From assembly GCF_004116725.1 (NCBI RefSeq), contig NZ_PDKG01000001.1, positions 310,001 to 374,000 on the forward strand: 64,000 nt of DNA. Direction: 5' to 3'. Position numbers and translations under genes: made by a program. How positions within the stretch are numbered: position 1 is the first letter of the stretch; the number at the start of each line of letters is the position of its first letter. The notes below the pieces were generated by a model. The model saw nothing but the letters and a program-made list of their open reading frames with translations. It had not been told where the DNA came from and made no database searches. The stretch is from Arcobacter sp. CECT 8986. Lineage in GTDB: Bacteria; Campylobacterota; Campylobacteria; Campylobacterales; Arcobacteraceae. Of the stretch, positions 37,498 through 47,948 are shown piece by piece.

Positions 37498-38151
37498 ATG
37501 AGACAATACGAATCATATAGATGTAATAAATGTGGAAATGTAGTTGAAGTTCAATCAGTTGGTGGAGGAGAACTTCACTGTTGTGGTGAAAAAATGGAGA
37601 TGATTACAGAAAATTTAACAGCTGTAAATCTAATGAAAGCCTTCGCTGGTGAATCAATGGCAAGAAATAAGTATGAATACTATGCAAAAGTTGCGCAAAA
37701 AGAAGGATATAGAGATATTGCTGAACATTTTCAAAGAGCAGCAAATAATGAGAAAAAACATGCTAACTTAGAACTAAGAGCATACAATGAGATGCTAAAA
37801 GGTAAAGAGTTAGGTGATACTGTTGAAAATCTAATTGATGCAATTGCTGGTGAAAGCTATGAAAATGAAACAATGTATCCTGATTTTGCAAAAATTGCTA
37901 AAGATGATGGAAATAGAAAAATTTCTAAAATGCTTGAATTAATCGGTCAAATTGAGATTGAGCACGAGAATATGTATAAATCACTTCTTGAAAGATTACA
38001 AAGTGGTAAAGAGTATGAAAGTGAAGATGAAGAGGAAGAGTGGATTTGTGAAGTATGTGGACATGTACATAGAGGTAAAAAACCACCAAAAGCCTGTCCT
38101 GTATGTAAACACCCTCAAGAATACTTCTCAAGACAAAATACAAAAAAATAG
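37498..38151 (+). CDS. rrc: desulforubrerythrin (peroxide-reducing rubrerythrin)
   Basis: The 217-residue protein has three domains: an N-terminal desulforedoxin-like iron site (Cys9, Cys12, Cys28, Cys29), a diiron rubrerythrin core with repeated E-x-x-H/E motifs (about 45-165), and a C-terminal rubredoxin (CEVCGH, CPVCKH). This is the same three-domain layout as the C. jejuni protein. It reduces hydrogen peroxide. It lies divergent from a PerR-like gene and ends in a perfect 11-bp hairpin. Confidence 0.95.
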   Translation: MRQYESYRCNKCGNVVEVQSVGGGELHCCGEKMEMITENLTAVNLMKAFAGESMARNKYEYYAKVAQKEGYRDIAEHFQRAANNEKKHANLELRAYNEMLKGKELGDTVENLIDAIAGESYENETMYPDFAKIAKDDGNRKISKMLELIGQIEIEHENMYKSLLERLQSGKEYESEDEEEEWICEVCGHVHRGKKPPKACPVCKHPQEYFSRQNTKK

Positions 38152-38179
38152 TAAAGTAAAGATTTTTTCTTTACTTTAC
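38151..38179 (+). terminator. hairpin after the desulforubrerythrin gene
   Basis: A perfect 11-bp stem (GTAAAGTAAAG with 38169-38179) and a 7-nt loop of mostly T lie at the stop codon. There is no strong T-run after it. Confidence 0.55.
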
Positions 38180-38203
38180 ATATACTAATTAATAGAAACA
38201 TCA

Positions 38204-39727
38204 ATGAAAAAAACAATAATCTTTTTAATTTTAATATACTCTTTTTTATTTTCAAAAGAGTTTACAGTAGCCTCTTATAATGTAGAGAACTTCTTTGATT
38301 TAAATTATGATAAAACTGAATATAAAGAGTTTATTCCAAATGCTTCACACTGGAATAAAAAAGCTTATAAAACAAAACTTTCAAATGTACTCAAAGTTTT
38401 AGATGATTTAAATGCTGATGTTATTGCACTACAAGAGATAGAATCAAAAAAAGTAGTTGAAGAGTTAATAAAAAATCTTCCTCAATATAAATATTATGAT
38501 TTTATAAAATATAATAATAGTAGTGTTGGCGTTGCAATATTAAGTAAAATAGAAATAGTTAATAATAAGCAAATCAATGTAAGATTTCAAGATAAAACAT
38601 TTAGACCAATTCTTGAAACAACACTTATTTTAGATGGTATAAAATTTAAAGTATTTAATAATCACTGGCCATCAAAAAGATCAAAAGAGAGATATAGAGT
38701 AAAATATGCTTACGAACTACTAAATAGACTAAAACAACTTCCTTTGGATATGGACTATATTATAGTAGGTGATTTAAACTCGAATTATAATGAAAATCAA
38801 ACACTTTACTCAAATAAAAGACTAAATGATACTTTACATATAACTGGAATAAATGATATATTAAATACAACGATAAACAACAACTTTGTATCAAAAGGCA
38901 TGATAAAAGATAAAGAGTACTTACACTATAACTTGTGGCTTGAACTAGCCTATAATGATAGATATTCATATATATTTAAATCAAATAATTCAACACCGGA
39001 TAATATGATAATTCCTGCAAGTTTATTTGATAATAAAAATATCTCATATAAAAATAATAGTTTTAATGTATTTAAACCAAAATACTTAATAAACAATAGA
39101 AAAATAAATAGATGGAATATGAGAAAACAAGATGGATTTTCAGACCATTTACCAATATATGCAACTTTTACTACAAGTAAAGTAGATAAAAGTAGTATAA
39201 AAAAAGAGTTATCTTCTATAAAAAGTCTATATGAAGTTACACAAATAAATGAGCCATTTTTACTAAAAGATGCAGTTGTAATATACAAAGATAAAAATAG
39301 TGCTATTATAAAACAAAAAAACAATAGAGCTATATTTATTTATAATGCAAAAGATTTGCAACTAAATGCTTCATATGATTTAAAAGTGTTTTCAATAAAA
39401 GAGTTTTATGGATTAAAAGAGATTGATAAATATAAAGTAGAAAAAGTAAATAAAAAGCTAGATAATATAGATAGTTTATATATCAATAAATTTGAAGATT
39501 TTTCTAATTTAAACTTACAAAATGAAGTAATAAAAGATTTAGTTTTTGAATATAAAAACAACTACTTATATTATGAAAATAGTAAAATCAGAGTCTATTT
39601 TAAAAATAAAAATTTAATTCCTAAAAAAAGCTCTAAACTTTTAATAAAAAAAGCTCAAATAGGTTATTTTAAAAAATCACCTCAAATTGTGATATACAAT
39701 AAAGATGATTTTAAAATATTAGACTAA
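38204..39727 (+). CDS. exported endonuclease/exonuclease/phosphatase-family protein
   Basis: The 507-residue protein has a signal peptide (cut near LFSKEF). The first ~320 residues show the EEP fold: ASYNVENFFD, ALQEIES, NNHWPSKR, VGDLNSN and SDHLPIYATF. The C-terminal ~180 residues are an extra domain resembling nucleic-acid-binding beta folds. It is probably a secreted nuclease used to scavenge DNA. It converges with and overlaps the next gene by 4 bp. Confidence 0.85.
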   Translation: MKKTIIFLILIYSFLFSKEFTVASYNVENFFDLNYDKTEYKEFIPNASHWNKKAYKTKLSNVLKVLDDLNADVIALQEIESKKVVEELIKNLPQYKYYDFIKYNNSSVGVAILSKIEIVNNKQINVRFQDKTFRPILETTLILDGIKFKVFNNHWPSKRSKERYRVKYAYELLNRLKQLPLDMDYIIVGDLNSNYNENQTLYSNKRLNDTLHITGINDILNTTINNNFVSKGMIKDKEYLHYNLWLELAYNDRYSYIFKSNNSTPDNMIIPASLFDNKNISYKNNSFNVFKPKYLINNRKINRWNMRKQDGFSDHLPIYATFTTSKVDKSSIKKELSSIKSLYEVTQINEPFLLKDAVVIYKDKNSAIIKQKNNRAIFIYNAKDLQLNASYDLKVFSIKEFYGLKEIDKYKVEKVNKKLDNIDSLYINKFEDFSNLNLQNEVIKDLVFEYKNNYLYYENSKIRVYFKNKNLIPKKSSKLLIKKAQIGYFKKSPQIVIYNKDDFKILD

Positions 39728-40065
39728 GAGTTTTTTGCTCTTTGTATATCATTTGTATATTTATATTCAATAAAATGATATACATTTGAGCCTTTATTTT
39801 TTGATAAAAACATAAACATTTCAAATATTCTAAACCCTACTCTAAAAAATCCAGTAAAAGGCAATAAATATGCTAAAAGAGTTAATTGCTTATGATAAGG
39901 GTAATACTTATCAAACTCTTTTTTTAGCTCTTCTAGTGCTAAACTTTGTTCTCTTAATCTTTGTGAATCATTGGTTTTTATAACCATTACTACTACTAAA
40001 ATATTTACAAAAAACATAAATATATTTGCTAACCATCCTAAAATAAATATCTCTTCGTAACTCAA
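39724..40065 (-). CDS. small membrane protein of unknown function
   Basis: The 113-residue protein starts with TTG (40065) and has AAGGAT 8 bp upstream. It has one N-terminal membrane segment (about 6-29), a short charged helix and a second hydrophobic stretch (about 62-86). I do not recognise the family. Confidence 0.7.
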   Translation of the reverse strand: MSYEEIFILGWLANIFMFFVNILVVVMVIKTNDSQRLREQSLALEELKKEFDKYYPYHKQLTLLAYLLPFTGFFRVGFRIFEMFMFLSKNKGSNVYHFIEYKYTNDIQRAKNS

Positions 40066-40147
40066 AATATATTATCCTTAAAAAAATTTTATTATTATAC
40101 TAAAAAATTATTGAACCTCTAAAGCAATAATTGGATAATATATCAAA

Positions 40148-41449
40148 ATGTTAATTAAATCAATTTTTACAAATAGTAGTGGTATTTTATTTTCAAGAAT
40201 ATTAGGTTTTATAAGAGACCTTTTAACAGCATCAATCTTAGGTGCAAATATTTATAGTGATATATTTTTTGTAGCCTTTAAACTTCCCAATCTTTTTAGA
40301 CGTATTTTTGCAGAAGGTGCATTTACCCAAGCATTTATTCCAGCATATGCAAAAGCAAAATTTAAAATTAGATTTTCTTCAATTATTTTTTTACAATTAA
40401 TTGGTTTTTTGATTGTTTTGTCTTTGTTTGTAACTTTTTTTTCAAACTTAATTACAAAAGCTATTGCACTAGGATTTGATGAAAAGACAATAAAACTTGC
40501 AGCACCTTTAGTTGCAATAAACTTTTACTATTTACCTTTGATATTTATAGTTACTTTTATGGCTGCACTTTTACAATATAAAAATCATTTTGCAACAACT
40601 GCTTTTTCTACTGCACTTTTAAACTTAGCATTAATTGCAGCACTTTTAATATCAAAAAATTTAGATAAATACGAAATAACTTATTATCTATCATATAGTG
40701 TTTTAGTTGGTGGATTATTGCAAGTATTGGTACATATTTTAGCTATAAAAAAGAAAAATCTATTAAAAATATTTACTTTTAAAAAACATGAGAAAAAAGA
40801 AGAAAATAGATTTTATAAAAGTTTTTTAGGTGCTACAATAGGAAGTTCTACTGCACATATCTCTGCTTTTTTAGATACTTGGCTTGCTTCATTTTTAGTT
40901 AGTGGCTCAATCTCATATTTATATTATGCAAATAGAGTATTTCAACTTCCTTTAGCACTATTTGCAATAGCAACATCAACTGCTTTATTTCCCATGATTG
41001 CAAAAGCTATTAAAAACAAAGATGAAAAAAGAGCTTTATATTTATTAAGAAAATCAACTATTATTTTATTTGGTTTGCTTTTTGTAGCAACTTTAATAGG
41101 AATTGTTTTTAATGATTTTATTATCTGGCTTTTATTTGAAAGAGGTGCTTTTAATTCAACTGATACACAAAATACTGCGCTTATTTTAACTATGTATTTA
41201 ATTGGTCTTGTACCATTTGGTATTGCAAAAATTTTTTCATTATGGTTATATTCACATGAAAAACAATTCATTGCAGCTAAAATTTCGATGAAAGCGTTAG
41301 CCTTTAACATTATTTTTTCTTTGGCACTTATTATGCCTTATAAAGCAGCTGGACTTGCCCTTGCTAGCACGCTTAGTGGATTTATACTATTTTATTTAAC
41401 TATTAAAGAATTTGGATTAATTAAATTCTTCAATCTTTTTAAAAACTAA
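40148..41449 (+). CDS. murJ: lipid II flippase MurJ
   Basis: The 433-residue protein has about 14 membrane segments, the N-terminal GFIRDLLTASILGA motif and FRRIFAEGAFTQAFIPAY, typical of MurJ/MviN. It is somewhat shorter than E. coli MurJ. It flips lipid II for peptidoglycan synthesis and precedes the MsbA-like exporter gene. Confidence 0.95.
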   Translation: MLIKSIFTNSSGILFSRILGFIRDLLTASILGANIYSDIFFVAFKLPNLFRRIFAEGAFTQAFIPAYAKAKFKIRFSSIIFLQLIGFLIVLSLFVTFFSNLITKAIALGFDEKTIKLAAPLVAINFYYLPLIFIVTFMAALLQYKNHFATTAFSTALLNLALIAALLISKNLDKYEITYYLSYSVLVGGLLQVLVHILAIKKKNLLKIFTFKKHEKKEENRFYKSFLGATIGSSTAHISAFLDTWLASFLVSGSISYLYYANRVFQLPLALFAIATSTALFPMIAKAIKNKDEKRALYLLRKSTIILFGLLFVATLIGIVFNDFIIWLLFERGAFNSTDTQNTALILTMYLIGLVPFGIAKIFSLWLYSHEKQFIAAKISMKALAFNIIFSLALIMPYKAAGLALASTLSGFILFYLTIKEFGLIKFFNLFKN

Positions 41450-41493
41450 TCTTTGGTATAATTTGCGTTTTGAAACTTTAAAATAGGATTTTT

Positions 41494-43203
41494 ATGAAAG
41501 AATTTTTTAAACAATATGTTCCATATTATAAAGATTATAAATTAAAATTTTTCTATGCATTCATTGGTATGGCACTAGCAGCAGGTGGAACGGCTGGTTC
41601 TGCATATGTTGTAAAACCTTTACTTGATGAGATATTCATAGCCAAAAATTTAACTATGCTTTACACTATTCCAGCACTTGTAATTGGATTATATTTTGCA
41701 AAAGGATTTGGAAAATATATCCAATCTTATTATATTTCTTATATTGGTCAAGATATTATTAGAAAAGTTAGAGATAATTTATTAAGACATACACTAACTT
41801 TAGATATGGAGTTTTTCCAGAAAAAACATGGTGGAGAGTTAATATCAAGAATAACCAATGATATTAATAAAATCCAATCTGCTGTTTCAAGTCAAATTGC
41901 AGAATTTTCAAAAGAGGCTCTAACTGTATTTGCTTTAATTTTTGTAACTATTTATCAAAGTGGTGAACTTGCTTTTTATGGTCTTGTTATTATGCCACTT
42001 GCAATTATTCCTTTATCTAAACTTGCTAAAAAAATGAAAAAATTATCTTATGCTTCACAAGAGAGTATTTCTGATATTACTACACATTTAAATGAAGTTT
42101 TTAATAATATAGAGATAATTAAAGCTAACTCAACAGAGAAACTTGAAACTGATAAATTTGAAAAACATAATAAACACTTTTTTAATATCTCAATTAAAGC
42201 AGTTAAAACAAATGAACTTGTATCACCAGTAATGGAAACTTTAGGAGCATTTGCTATTGCTATTGTTATTGTACTTGGTGGTACAAAAGTAATTAATGGT
42301 GATTTAACAGTGGGAGAGTTTTTCTCTTTTATGACAGCACTATTTATGCTTTATACACCTATCAAAAAAATCTCATCTTTATATAATAAAATGCAATCTG
42401 CACTTGCAGCAAATGATAGAATCAATTCATTACTAGCAGTAAAAAGTTCTATTCCTTCAGGTCATTTAATTATAGATGAAGAGATAAATGAAATTTCTTT
42501 TAAAGATGTGTCTTTAAAATATGATGAAGTTCCAGCTTTAAATAATATCTCACTAAAAGTAAAAAAAGGTGAAACACTTGCATTAGTTGGTGATAGTGGT
42601 GGAGGTAAATCTTCACTTGTAAATCTTATTATTAGATTTTATGAAACTAATGATGGAACTATTACTTTTAATGATGATAATATAAAAGATATTAATATTG
42701 AATCTTTAAGAAATAGTGTATCAATCGTAACGCAAAGAGTATATATTTTTAATGATACAGTATGTGAAAATATCGCTTATGGTCAAGAAATTGATGAAGA
42801 TAGAATCATAAAAGCATTAAAACAAGCCCATGCATACAATTTTGTTAGTGAAATGGAAAATGGAATTCACACAAAATTAGATGAGTTTGGTACAAACTTA
42901 AGTGGTGGACAAAGACAAAGAATAGCAATTGCTAGAGCATTATATAAAAATCCACAAATTCTAATTTTAGATGAAGCTACATCTGCACTTGATAATGAGA
43001 GTGAATCTATCATCTCTGAAGTAATTGATGAAATCAGTAAAGATAAGATTACATTTATTATTGCTCATAGATTAAGTACAGTAAAACATGCAACAAATAT
43101 AGCCGTATTTAAAAAAGGTGAAATTGTGTGTATTGGAAACGAAAAACAACTTAAAAAAGATTGTGAAGAGTATAAAAGACTACACAATCTAGCGAATATT
43201 TAA
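41494..43203 (+). CDS. MsbA-like lipid/multidrug ABC exporter
   Basis: The 569-residue half-transporter has six membrane segments followed by an ATPase domain with Walker A GDSGGGKSS, signature LSGGQRQRIAIARAL and Walker B ILILDEATSALD. Position next to pyrD and murJ supports an MsbA-type role in lipid A core export. Confidence 0.92.
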   Translation: MKEFFKQYVPYYKDYKLKFFYAFIGMALAAGGTAGSAYVVKPLLDEIFIAKNLTMLYTIPALVIGLYFAKGFGKYIQSYYISYIGQDIIRKVRDNLLRHTLTLDMEFFQKKHGGELISRITNDINKIQSAVSSQIAEFSKEALTVFALIFVTIYQSGELAFYGLVIMPLAIIPLSKLAKKMKKLSYASQESISDITTHLNEVFNNIEIIKANSTEKLETDKFEKHNKHFFNISIKAVKTNELVSPVMETLGAFAIAIVIVLGGTKVINGDLTVGEFFSFMTALFMLYTPIKKISSLYNKMQSALAANDRINSLLAVKSSIPSGHLIIDEEINEISFKDVSLKYDEVPALNNISLKVKKGETLALVGDSGGGKSSLVNLIIRFYETNDGTITFNDDNIKDINIESLRNSVSIVTQRVYIFNDTVCENIAYGQEIDEDRIIKALKQAHAYNFVSEMENGIHTKLDEFGTNLSGGQRQRIAIARALYKNPQILILDEATSALDNESESIISEVIDEISKDKITFIIAHRLSTVKHATNIAVFKKGEIVCIGNEKQLKKDCEEYKRLHNLANI

Positions 43204-43230
43204 CAACCCTATTCTTAAATAGAGTTGTTA
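43201..43230 (+). terminator. hairpin after the ABC exporter gene
   Basis: An imperfect stem (TAACAAC...GTTGTTA with one mismatch) lies at the stop codon, followed by ATTTTT. Confidence 0.5.
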
Positions 43231-43287
43231 AAACAAATTTTTAATATATTTTAGATAAAATAATAAAATTTATTAAAAGGCAAAGTA

Positions 43288-44349
43288 TTGTTTAACTATA
43301 AAAATTTAAAAAAGCTACTATTTTTATTTCAACCAGAGACAGCACATAATCTTGCAGAGATAGCACTAAGAGTATTACCAAAAATCACAATACTTAATAA
43401 TTATTTAACAAAAAGAAATTTTGTTGATGATGATAAACTAACTCAAGAGATATTTGGTGTAAAATTTTTAAATCCAGTTGGACTAGCAGCTGGTTTTGAT
43501 AAAAATTCAACTATGGTAAAAGCTATGCCAGCTTTAGGATTTGGATATACAGAAATTGGAACAATGACTCCAAGACCTCAAGATGGAAATCCTAAACCTA
43601 GAATGTTTAGATATCCTTCAAGAAACTCTGTTCAAAATGCGATGGGTTTTAATAATGAAGGTTCACATGCAGTTTGGAAAAATTTAAATAAAGTTTATCC
43701 AAATGTATTACCAATTGGTGTAAATATTGGTAAAAATAAAACAACACCAAAAGAGTATGCTTTAAGTGATTATAAGATGCTTATTAAAAAATTTAAAGAT
43801 ACTGCAGATTATTTAGCAATAAATATCTCAAGTCCAAATACACCAAATCTTAGAGATTTACAAAATGAAGAGTTTATTACATCTTTATTTCAAATGGCAA
43901 AAGAGATAACAGATAAGCCAATATTATTAAAAATTGCTCCAGATATGAATGCACAAATGGCGATAGAACTATGTAAAACTGCTGTTGATGCAGGAGCTGC
44001 TGGTATTATTGCAACAAATACAACAATAGATTATGACTTAATTCCGGGTTGTAAAGACTTTGGTGGATTAAGTGGAGAAGTATTAACTGAAAAATCTTAT
44101 TTATTATTTAAAGAGATTGCTAAAGAATTATATGGTAAAACAGTACTTATTTCTGTAGGTGGGGTAAGTAATGCACAAGAAGCATATAGAAGAATAAAAG
44201 CTGGTGCAAGTTTAGTTCAATCATATACAGGAATGATTTTTGAAGGACCTTCTATGGTAAAAAGCATAAATGAAGGTTTACTTGAATTAATGAAACAAGA
44301 TGGATATAACAATATCAGTGAAGCAATTGGAGCTGATTTAAAAGACTAA
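43288..44349 (+). CDS. pyrD: dihydroorotate dehydrogenase (quinone), class 2
   Basis: The 353-residue protein has an N-terminal membrane-binding helix (FQPETAHNLAE), NPVGLAAGFDKN, GTMTPRPQDGNPKPR, INISSPNTPNLR and the FMN site ISVGGVSN. It makes orotate using quinone in pyrimidine synthesis. The start is TTG at 43288 with AAGGC upstream. Confidence 0.95.
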   Translation: MFNYKNLKKLLFLFQPETAHNLAEIALRVLPKITILNNYLTKRNFVDDDKLTQEIFGVKFLNPVGLAAGFDKNSTMVKAMPALGFGYTEIGTMTPRPQDGNPKPRMFRYPSRNSVQNAMGFNNEGSHAVWKNLNKVYPNVLPIGVNIGKNKTTPKEYALSDYKMLIKKFKDTADYLAINISSPNTPNLRDLQNEEFITSLFQMAKEITDKPILLKIAPDMNAQMAIELCKTAVDAGAAGIIATNTTIDYDLIPGCKDFGGLSGEVLTEKSYLLFKEIAKELYGKTVLISVGGVSNAQEAYRRIKAGASLVQSYTGMIFEGPSMVKSINEGLLELMKQDGYNNISEAIGADLKD

Positions 44350-44359
44350 AGGTGAAAAA

Positions 44360-45688
44360 ATGTTTTTCATAAATATTTTAAAAAGAGTTAAATATCTTTT
44401 ATTTTTCACTATTTTTGTGGGGGAATTAATGAGTAGCAGTCTACCAAAATATTATACTAAAACTTTAGAAAATGGATTACAAATCGTAGCTATTCCTATG
44501 GATAATGGTTCAAATGTTATCTCTACTGACATCTTCTATGATGTGGGTAGTAAAGATGAAAAAATGGGTAAAAGTGGTATTGCACATATGCTTGAACACC
44601 TTAACTTCAAATCATCAAAGAACCTAAAAGCTGGTGAATTTGATGAAATTGTAAAAGGTTTTGGTGGAGTAAATAATGCAAGTACTAGTTTTGACTTTAC
44701 TCATTATTATATAAAATCAAGTTCTAAAAACATGGCTAAATCTTTAGAACTTTTTGCAGAACTTATGCAAAATCTTACTTTAAAAGATGAAGAGTTTCAA
44801 CCAGAAAGAGATGTTGTAGCAGAAGAGAGAAGATGGAGAACAGATAATAATCCTATGGGTTATATGCAATTTAGACTATTTAACAATGCATATATTTATC
44901 ATCCATACCACTGGACTCCTATTGGTTTTATGAGTGACATCAAAAACTGGTCTATTGAAGATATAAGAGATTTTCATAGTACTTTTTATCAACCAAAAAA
45001 CGCAGTTGTAGTAGTTGCAGGTGATATTAAAAAAGAAGATGTATTTGCTCAAACAGAAAAATACTTTAAAAATATAGAAAATAAAAAAGATATTGTAAGA
45101 CAAAGTTATACAGTTGAACCAAAACAAGATGGTGCAAAAAGAGTAGTTGTAAATAGAGACACTCAAGTAGAGATGTTGACAATTGCTTACCATATACCAA
45201 ATTATGAAGATAAAGACCAAGTTGCACTAAGTGCACTTAGCGAACTTTTAAGTTCAGGTAAAAGTTCACTTCTACAAAAAATATTAGTAGATGAAAAGAA
45301 ACTTGTAAATTCTGTTTATGCTTATAATATAGAATTAAAAGACCCTGGATTATTTCTATTTTCAGCAGTTTGCAACGAAGGGGTTAAAGCAAAAGATGTT
45401 GAAAAAGAGATATTAAAAATAATTAAGCTTGTGAAAGATGGAGATGTTTCTAAAAAAGATATTGATAAAATAAAAATCAATACAAAAGCAGATTTTATTT
45501 TTTCACTTGAAAGCTCAACATCTGTAGCTTCTATTTTAGGTAGCTACTTTATAAGAGGAAATATTAAGCCTCTGTTTGAGTATGAAAGTGACTTAGATAA
45601 GCTTAAAAAAGAAGACATTATAAATGTAGCGAAAAAATATCTTACAAAAGATAATTCAACTACAGTTATTTTGAAAAAACAAAAATAA
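44360..45688 (+). CDS. M16-family zinc metallopeptidase
   Basis: The 442-residue protein has the inverted zinc motif HMLEH ([11 protein letters not shown]) and the downstream Glu in [12 protein letters not shown]. Two starts are possible: ATG at 44360 gives a signal-peptide-like leader and has AAAGGTG upstream, while ATG at 44429 (MSSSLPKYY) has GGGGGAA. The upstream start is kept because the leader looks like a true export signal. It lies between pyrD and dapA. Confidence 0.9.
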   Translation: MFFINILKRVKYLLFFTIFVGELMSSSLPKYYTKTLENGLQIVAIPMDNGSNVISTDIFYDVGSKDEKMGKSGIAHMLEHLNFKSSKNLKAGEFDEIVKGFGGVNNASTSFDFTHYYIKSSSKNMAKSLELFAELMQNLTLKDEEFQPERDVVAEERRWRTDNNPMGYMQFRLFNNAYIYHPYHWTPIGFMSDIKNWSIEDIRDFHSTFYQPKNAVVVVAGDIKKEDVFAQTEKYFKNIENKKDIVRQSYTVEPKQDGAKRVVVNRDTQVEMLTIAYHIPNYEDKDQVALSALSELLSSGKSSLLQKILVDEKKLVNSVYAYNIELKDPGLFLFSAVCNEGVKAKDVEKEILKIIKLVKDGDVSKKDIDKIKINTKADFIFSLESSTSVASILGSYFIRGNIKPLFEYESDLDKLKKEDIINVAKKYLTKDNSTTVILKKQK

Positions 45689-45732
45689 TAATTACACTAA
45701 ATAAAAATCGCAATTTAATAAAGGATAAATTA

Positions 45733-46620
45733 ATGGAGAATATCATTGGTGCAATGACCGCACTTATTACACCGTTCAAAAATGGACAAGTTGACACAGA
45801 AAAATATGAGTCACTTATCAAAAGACAAATAGATCAAGGTATGGATGTTGTTGTTCCTGTTGGAACTACTGGGGAGAGTGCAACATTATCACACGAAGAA
45901 CATAGATTATGTATCGAAATAGCAGTAGCTACTTGTAAGAACACTGGTGTAAAAGTATTAGCAGGTGCGGGTTCAAATGCAACACATGAAGCAGTAGGAA
46001 TTGCAAAACACGCTCAAAAAGTTGGTGCAGATGGACTTTTATCTGTTGCTCCATATTATAATAAACCAACTCAAGAGGGTCTTTATCAACACTACAAAAC
46101 AATAGCTAGCTCTGTTGAAATTCCTTTTATGTTATATAACGTACCAGGTAGAACTGGAGTTGATATTGAAGCAGATACTGCCATTAGATTATTTGATGAA
46201 GTATCAAATATATTTGCTATTAAAGAAGCAACAGGTTCTTTAGAAAGATCAATAGAATTAAGTTCTAAAAGACCTGAATTTTGTGTAATCTCTGGTGATG
46301 ATGCTATTGATTATCCAATGCTTGCAAATGGTGGTAAAGGAATTATATCAGTTACAGCTAATTTACTACCAAATTATAAAAGTAAATTAGTACATAGCGT
46401 TTTTGATAAAGATTTCGATACTGCAAAAAAAATAAATGATGAACTATACGCTATAAATAAAGCTCTATTTTTAGAGAGTAATCCTGTACCTATTAAAGCA
46501 GCAATGTATATTGTTGGATTAATTGATACATTAGAGTATAGATTACCATTAACACCTCCTTCAAAGGAGACTATGAAAATTTTAGAAGAAGTTATTAAAG
46601 GATATGAGGTAATAAAATAA
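45733..46620 (+). CDS. dapA: 4-hydroxy-tetrahydrodipicolinate synthase
   Basis: The 295-residue protein has [26 protein letters not shown] and the Schiff-base Lys in IKEATGS. It makes the lysine/diaminopimelate precursor from pyruvate and aspartate semialdehyde. Its stop overlaps the next start (TAATG). Confidence 0.96.
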   Translation: MENIIGAMTALITPFKNGQVDTEKYESLIKRQIDQGMDVVVPVGTTGESATLSHEEHRLCIEIAVATCKNTGVKVLAGAGSNATHEAVGIAKHAQKVGADGLLSVAPYYNKPTQEGLYQHYKTIASSVEIPFMLYNVPGRTGVDIEADTAIRLFDEVSNIFAIKEATGSLERSIELSSKRPEFCVISGDDAIDYPMLANGGKGIISVTANLLPNYKSKLVHSVFDKDFDTAKKINDELYAINKALFLESNPVPIKAAMYIVGLIDTLEYRLPLTPPSKETMKILEEVIKGYEVIK

Positions 46621-47399
46621 TGAATGAATTTATGAATGGGAAGACATTAGTTATTTCAGGTGGGACTAAAGGAATTGGAAAAGCTTGTGTTTACAAATTT
46701 GCACAAGAGGGAGTAAATATTGCATTTACTTACAATTCAAATGAACAAGTTGCACTTGATATAGTTAATGATGTTGAGTCAAAATTTGGAGTAAAATGTA
46801 GATGTTACTCTTTAAATATTCTAGAACCAGAAAACTACAAAGAGTTATTTGAAGAGATTGATAAAGACTTTGATAGAGTTGATTTCTTTATTTCAAATGC
46901 TATGATTTATGGTAGAGCAGTAGTTGGTGGTTATGGAAAATTTATGAAACTTAGACCTAGAGGATTAAATAACATTTATACTGCAACTGTAAATGCTTTT
47001 GTTTGTGGTGCACAACAAGCTGCAAAAAGAATGCAAAAAGTTGGTGGTGGAGCAATTGTTAGTTTAAGTAGTACAGGAAATCTTGTATATATTGAAAACT
47101 ATGCAGGTCATGGTACTAATAAAGCAGCAGTTGAAGCTATGGTTAGATATGCAGCATCAGAACTTGGAGAGATGGGAATTCGAGTAAATGCTGTAAGTGG
47201 TGGTCCAATTGATACAGATGCATTAAAAGCATTTACAAACTATGAAGAAGTTAGGGATAAAACAGCTGAGTTATCACCATTAAATAGAATGGGACAGCCA
47301 ACTGATTTAGCAAGTGCATGTTACTTTTTATGTACGCAAGAGGCTTCATGGGTAACTGGACATACACTTATCGTAGATGGTGGGACTACGTTTAAATAA
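46620..47399 (+). CDS. SDR enzyme, FabL-like enoyl-ACP reductase
   Basis: The 259-residue SDR has GGTKGIG (14-20) and the catalytic pair Tyr161-x6-Lys168 (YAGHGTNK). The Y-x6-K spacing is that of enoyl-ACP reductases (FabI/FabL), not the Y-x3-K of ordinary SDRs. It lies between dapA and pgsA. It could serve fatty-acid synthesis, but the substrate needs testing. Confidence 0.82.
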   Translation: MNEFMNGKTLVISGGTKGIGKACVYKFAQEGVNIAFTYNSNEQVALDIVNDVESKFGVKCRCYSLNILEPENYKELFEEIDKDFDRVDFFISNAMIYGRAVVGGYGKFMKLRPRGLNNIYTATVNAFVCGAQQAAKRMQKVGGGAIVSLSSTGNLVYIENYAGHGTNKAAVEAMVRYAASELGEMGIRVNAVSGGPIDTDALKAFTNYEEVRDKTAELSPLNRMGQPTDLASACYFLCTQEASWVTGHTLIVDGGTTFK

Positions 47400-47402
47400 T
47401 AG

Positions 47403-47936
47403 ATGTTAAATTTACCAAATATATTAGCGCTTTTTAGAATAGCATTAGCCCCACTAATGCTATGGTTTTTATTAGATAGAGATAACTTTATTTTCTCGTC
47501 TTGGCATACTTCTTGGCTTGATTATTTCGCTGGACTTATTTTTGTTATTGCTTCAGTTACTGACTTTTTTGATGGATATATTGCTAGAAAATGGAATCAA
47601 ATGACAAAACTAGGTGCAATTATAGATCCTCTTGCTGATAAGATGTTAATGCTTGCAGGTTTTTTAGGACTTATGATGATAGATAGAGCTTCTGCTTGGG
47701 CAGTATTTTTAATACTTTCAAGGGAGTTTTTCATTACTGGTCTTAGAGTTGTTGCTGCTGATGAAGGAAGAAATGTTGCTGCTACTATGGCAGGAAAAAT
47801 CAAAACAGTTGTTCAAATGATTGCAATAGGTTTTCTAATTATGAATTGGCCTTTTGCTACGCAACTATTGTGGCTTGCAGTAATACTTACACTTTACTCT
47901 GGTTATGAGTATTTAAGAGATTATTATAAAGATTAA
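47403..47936 (+). CDS. pgsA: CDP-diacylglycerol-glycerol-3-phosphate 3-phosphatidyltransferase
   Basis: The 177-residue membrane protein has the CDP-alcohol transferase motif DGYIARKWNQMTKLGAIIDP, followed by LADK. It makes phosphatidylglycerol phosphate. It lies in the dapA-SDR-pgsA-rseP run. Confidence 0.94.
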   Translation: MLNLPNILALFRIALAPLMLWFLLDRDNFIFSSWHTSWLDYFAGLIFVIASVTDFFDGYIARKWNQMTKLGAIIDPLADKMLMLAGFLGLMMIDRASAWAVFLILSREFFITGLRVVAADEGRNVAATMAGKIKTVVQMIAIGFLIMNWPFATQLLWLAVILTLYSGYEYLRDYYKD

Positions 47937-47948
47937 TTGGAGTTTATA

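Noticed and set aside
44876-45220. Minus-strand frame within the M16 peptidase gene
   Set aside because: Antisense to a conserved peptidase domain; the composition is that of a reverse frame.
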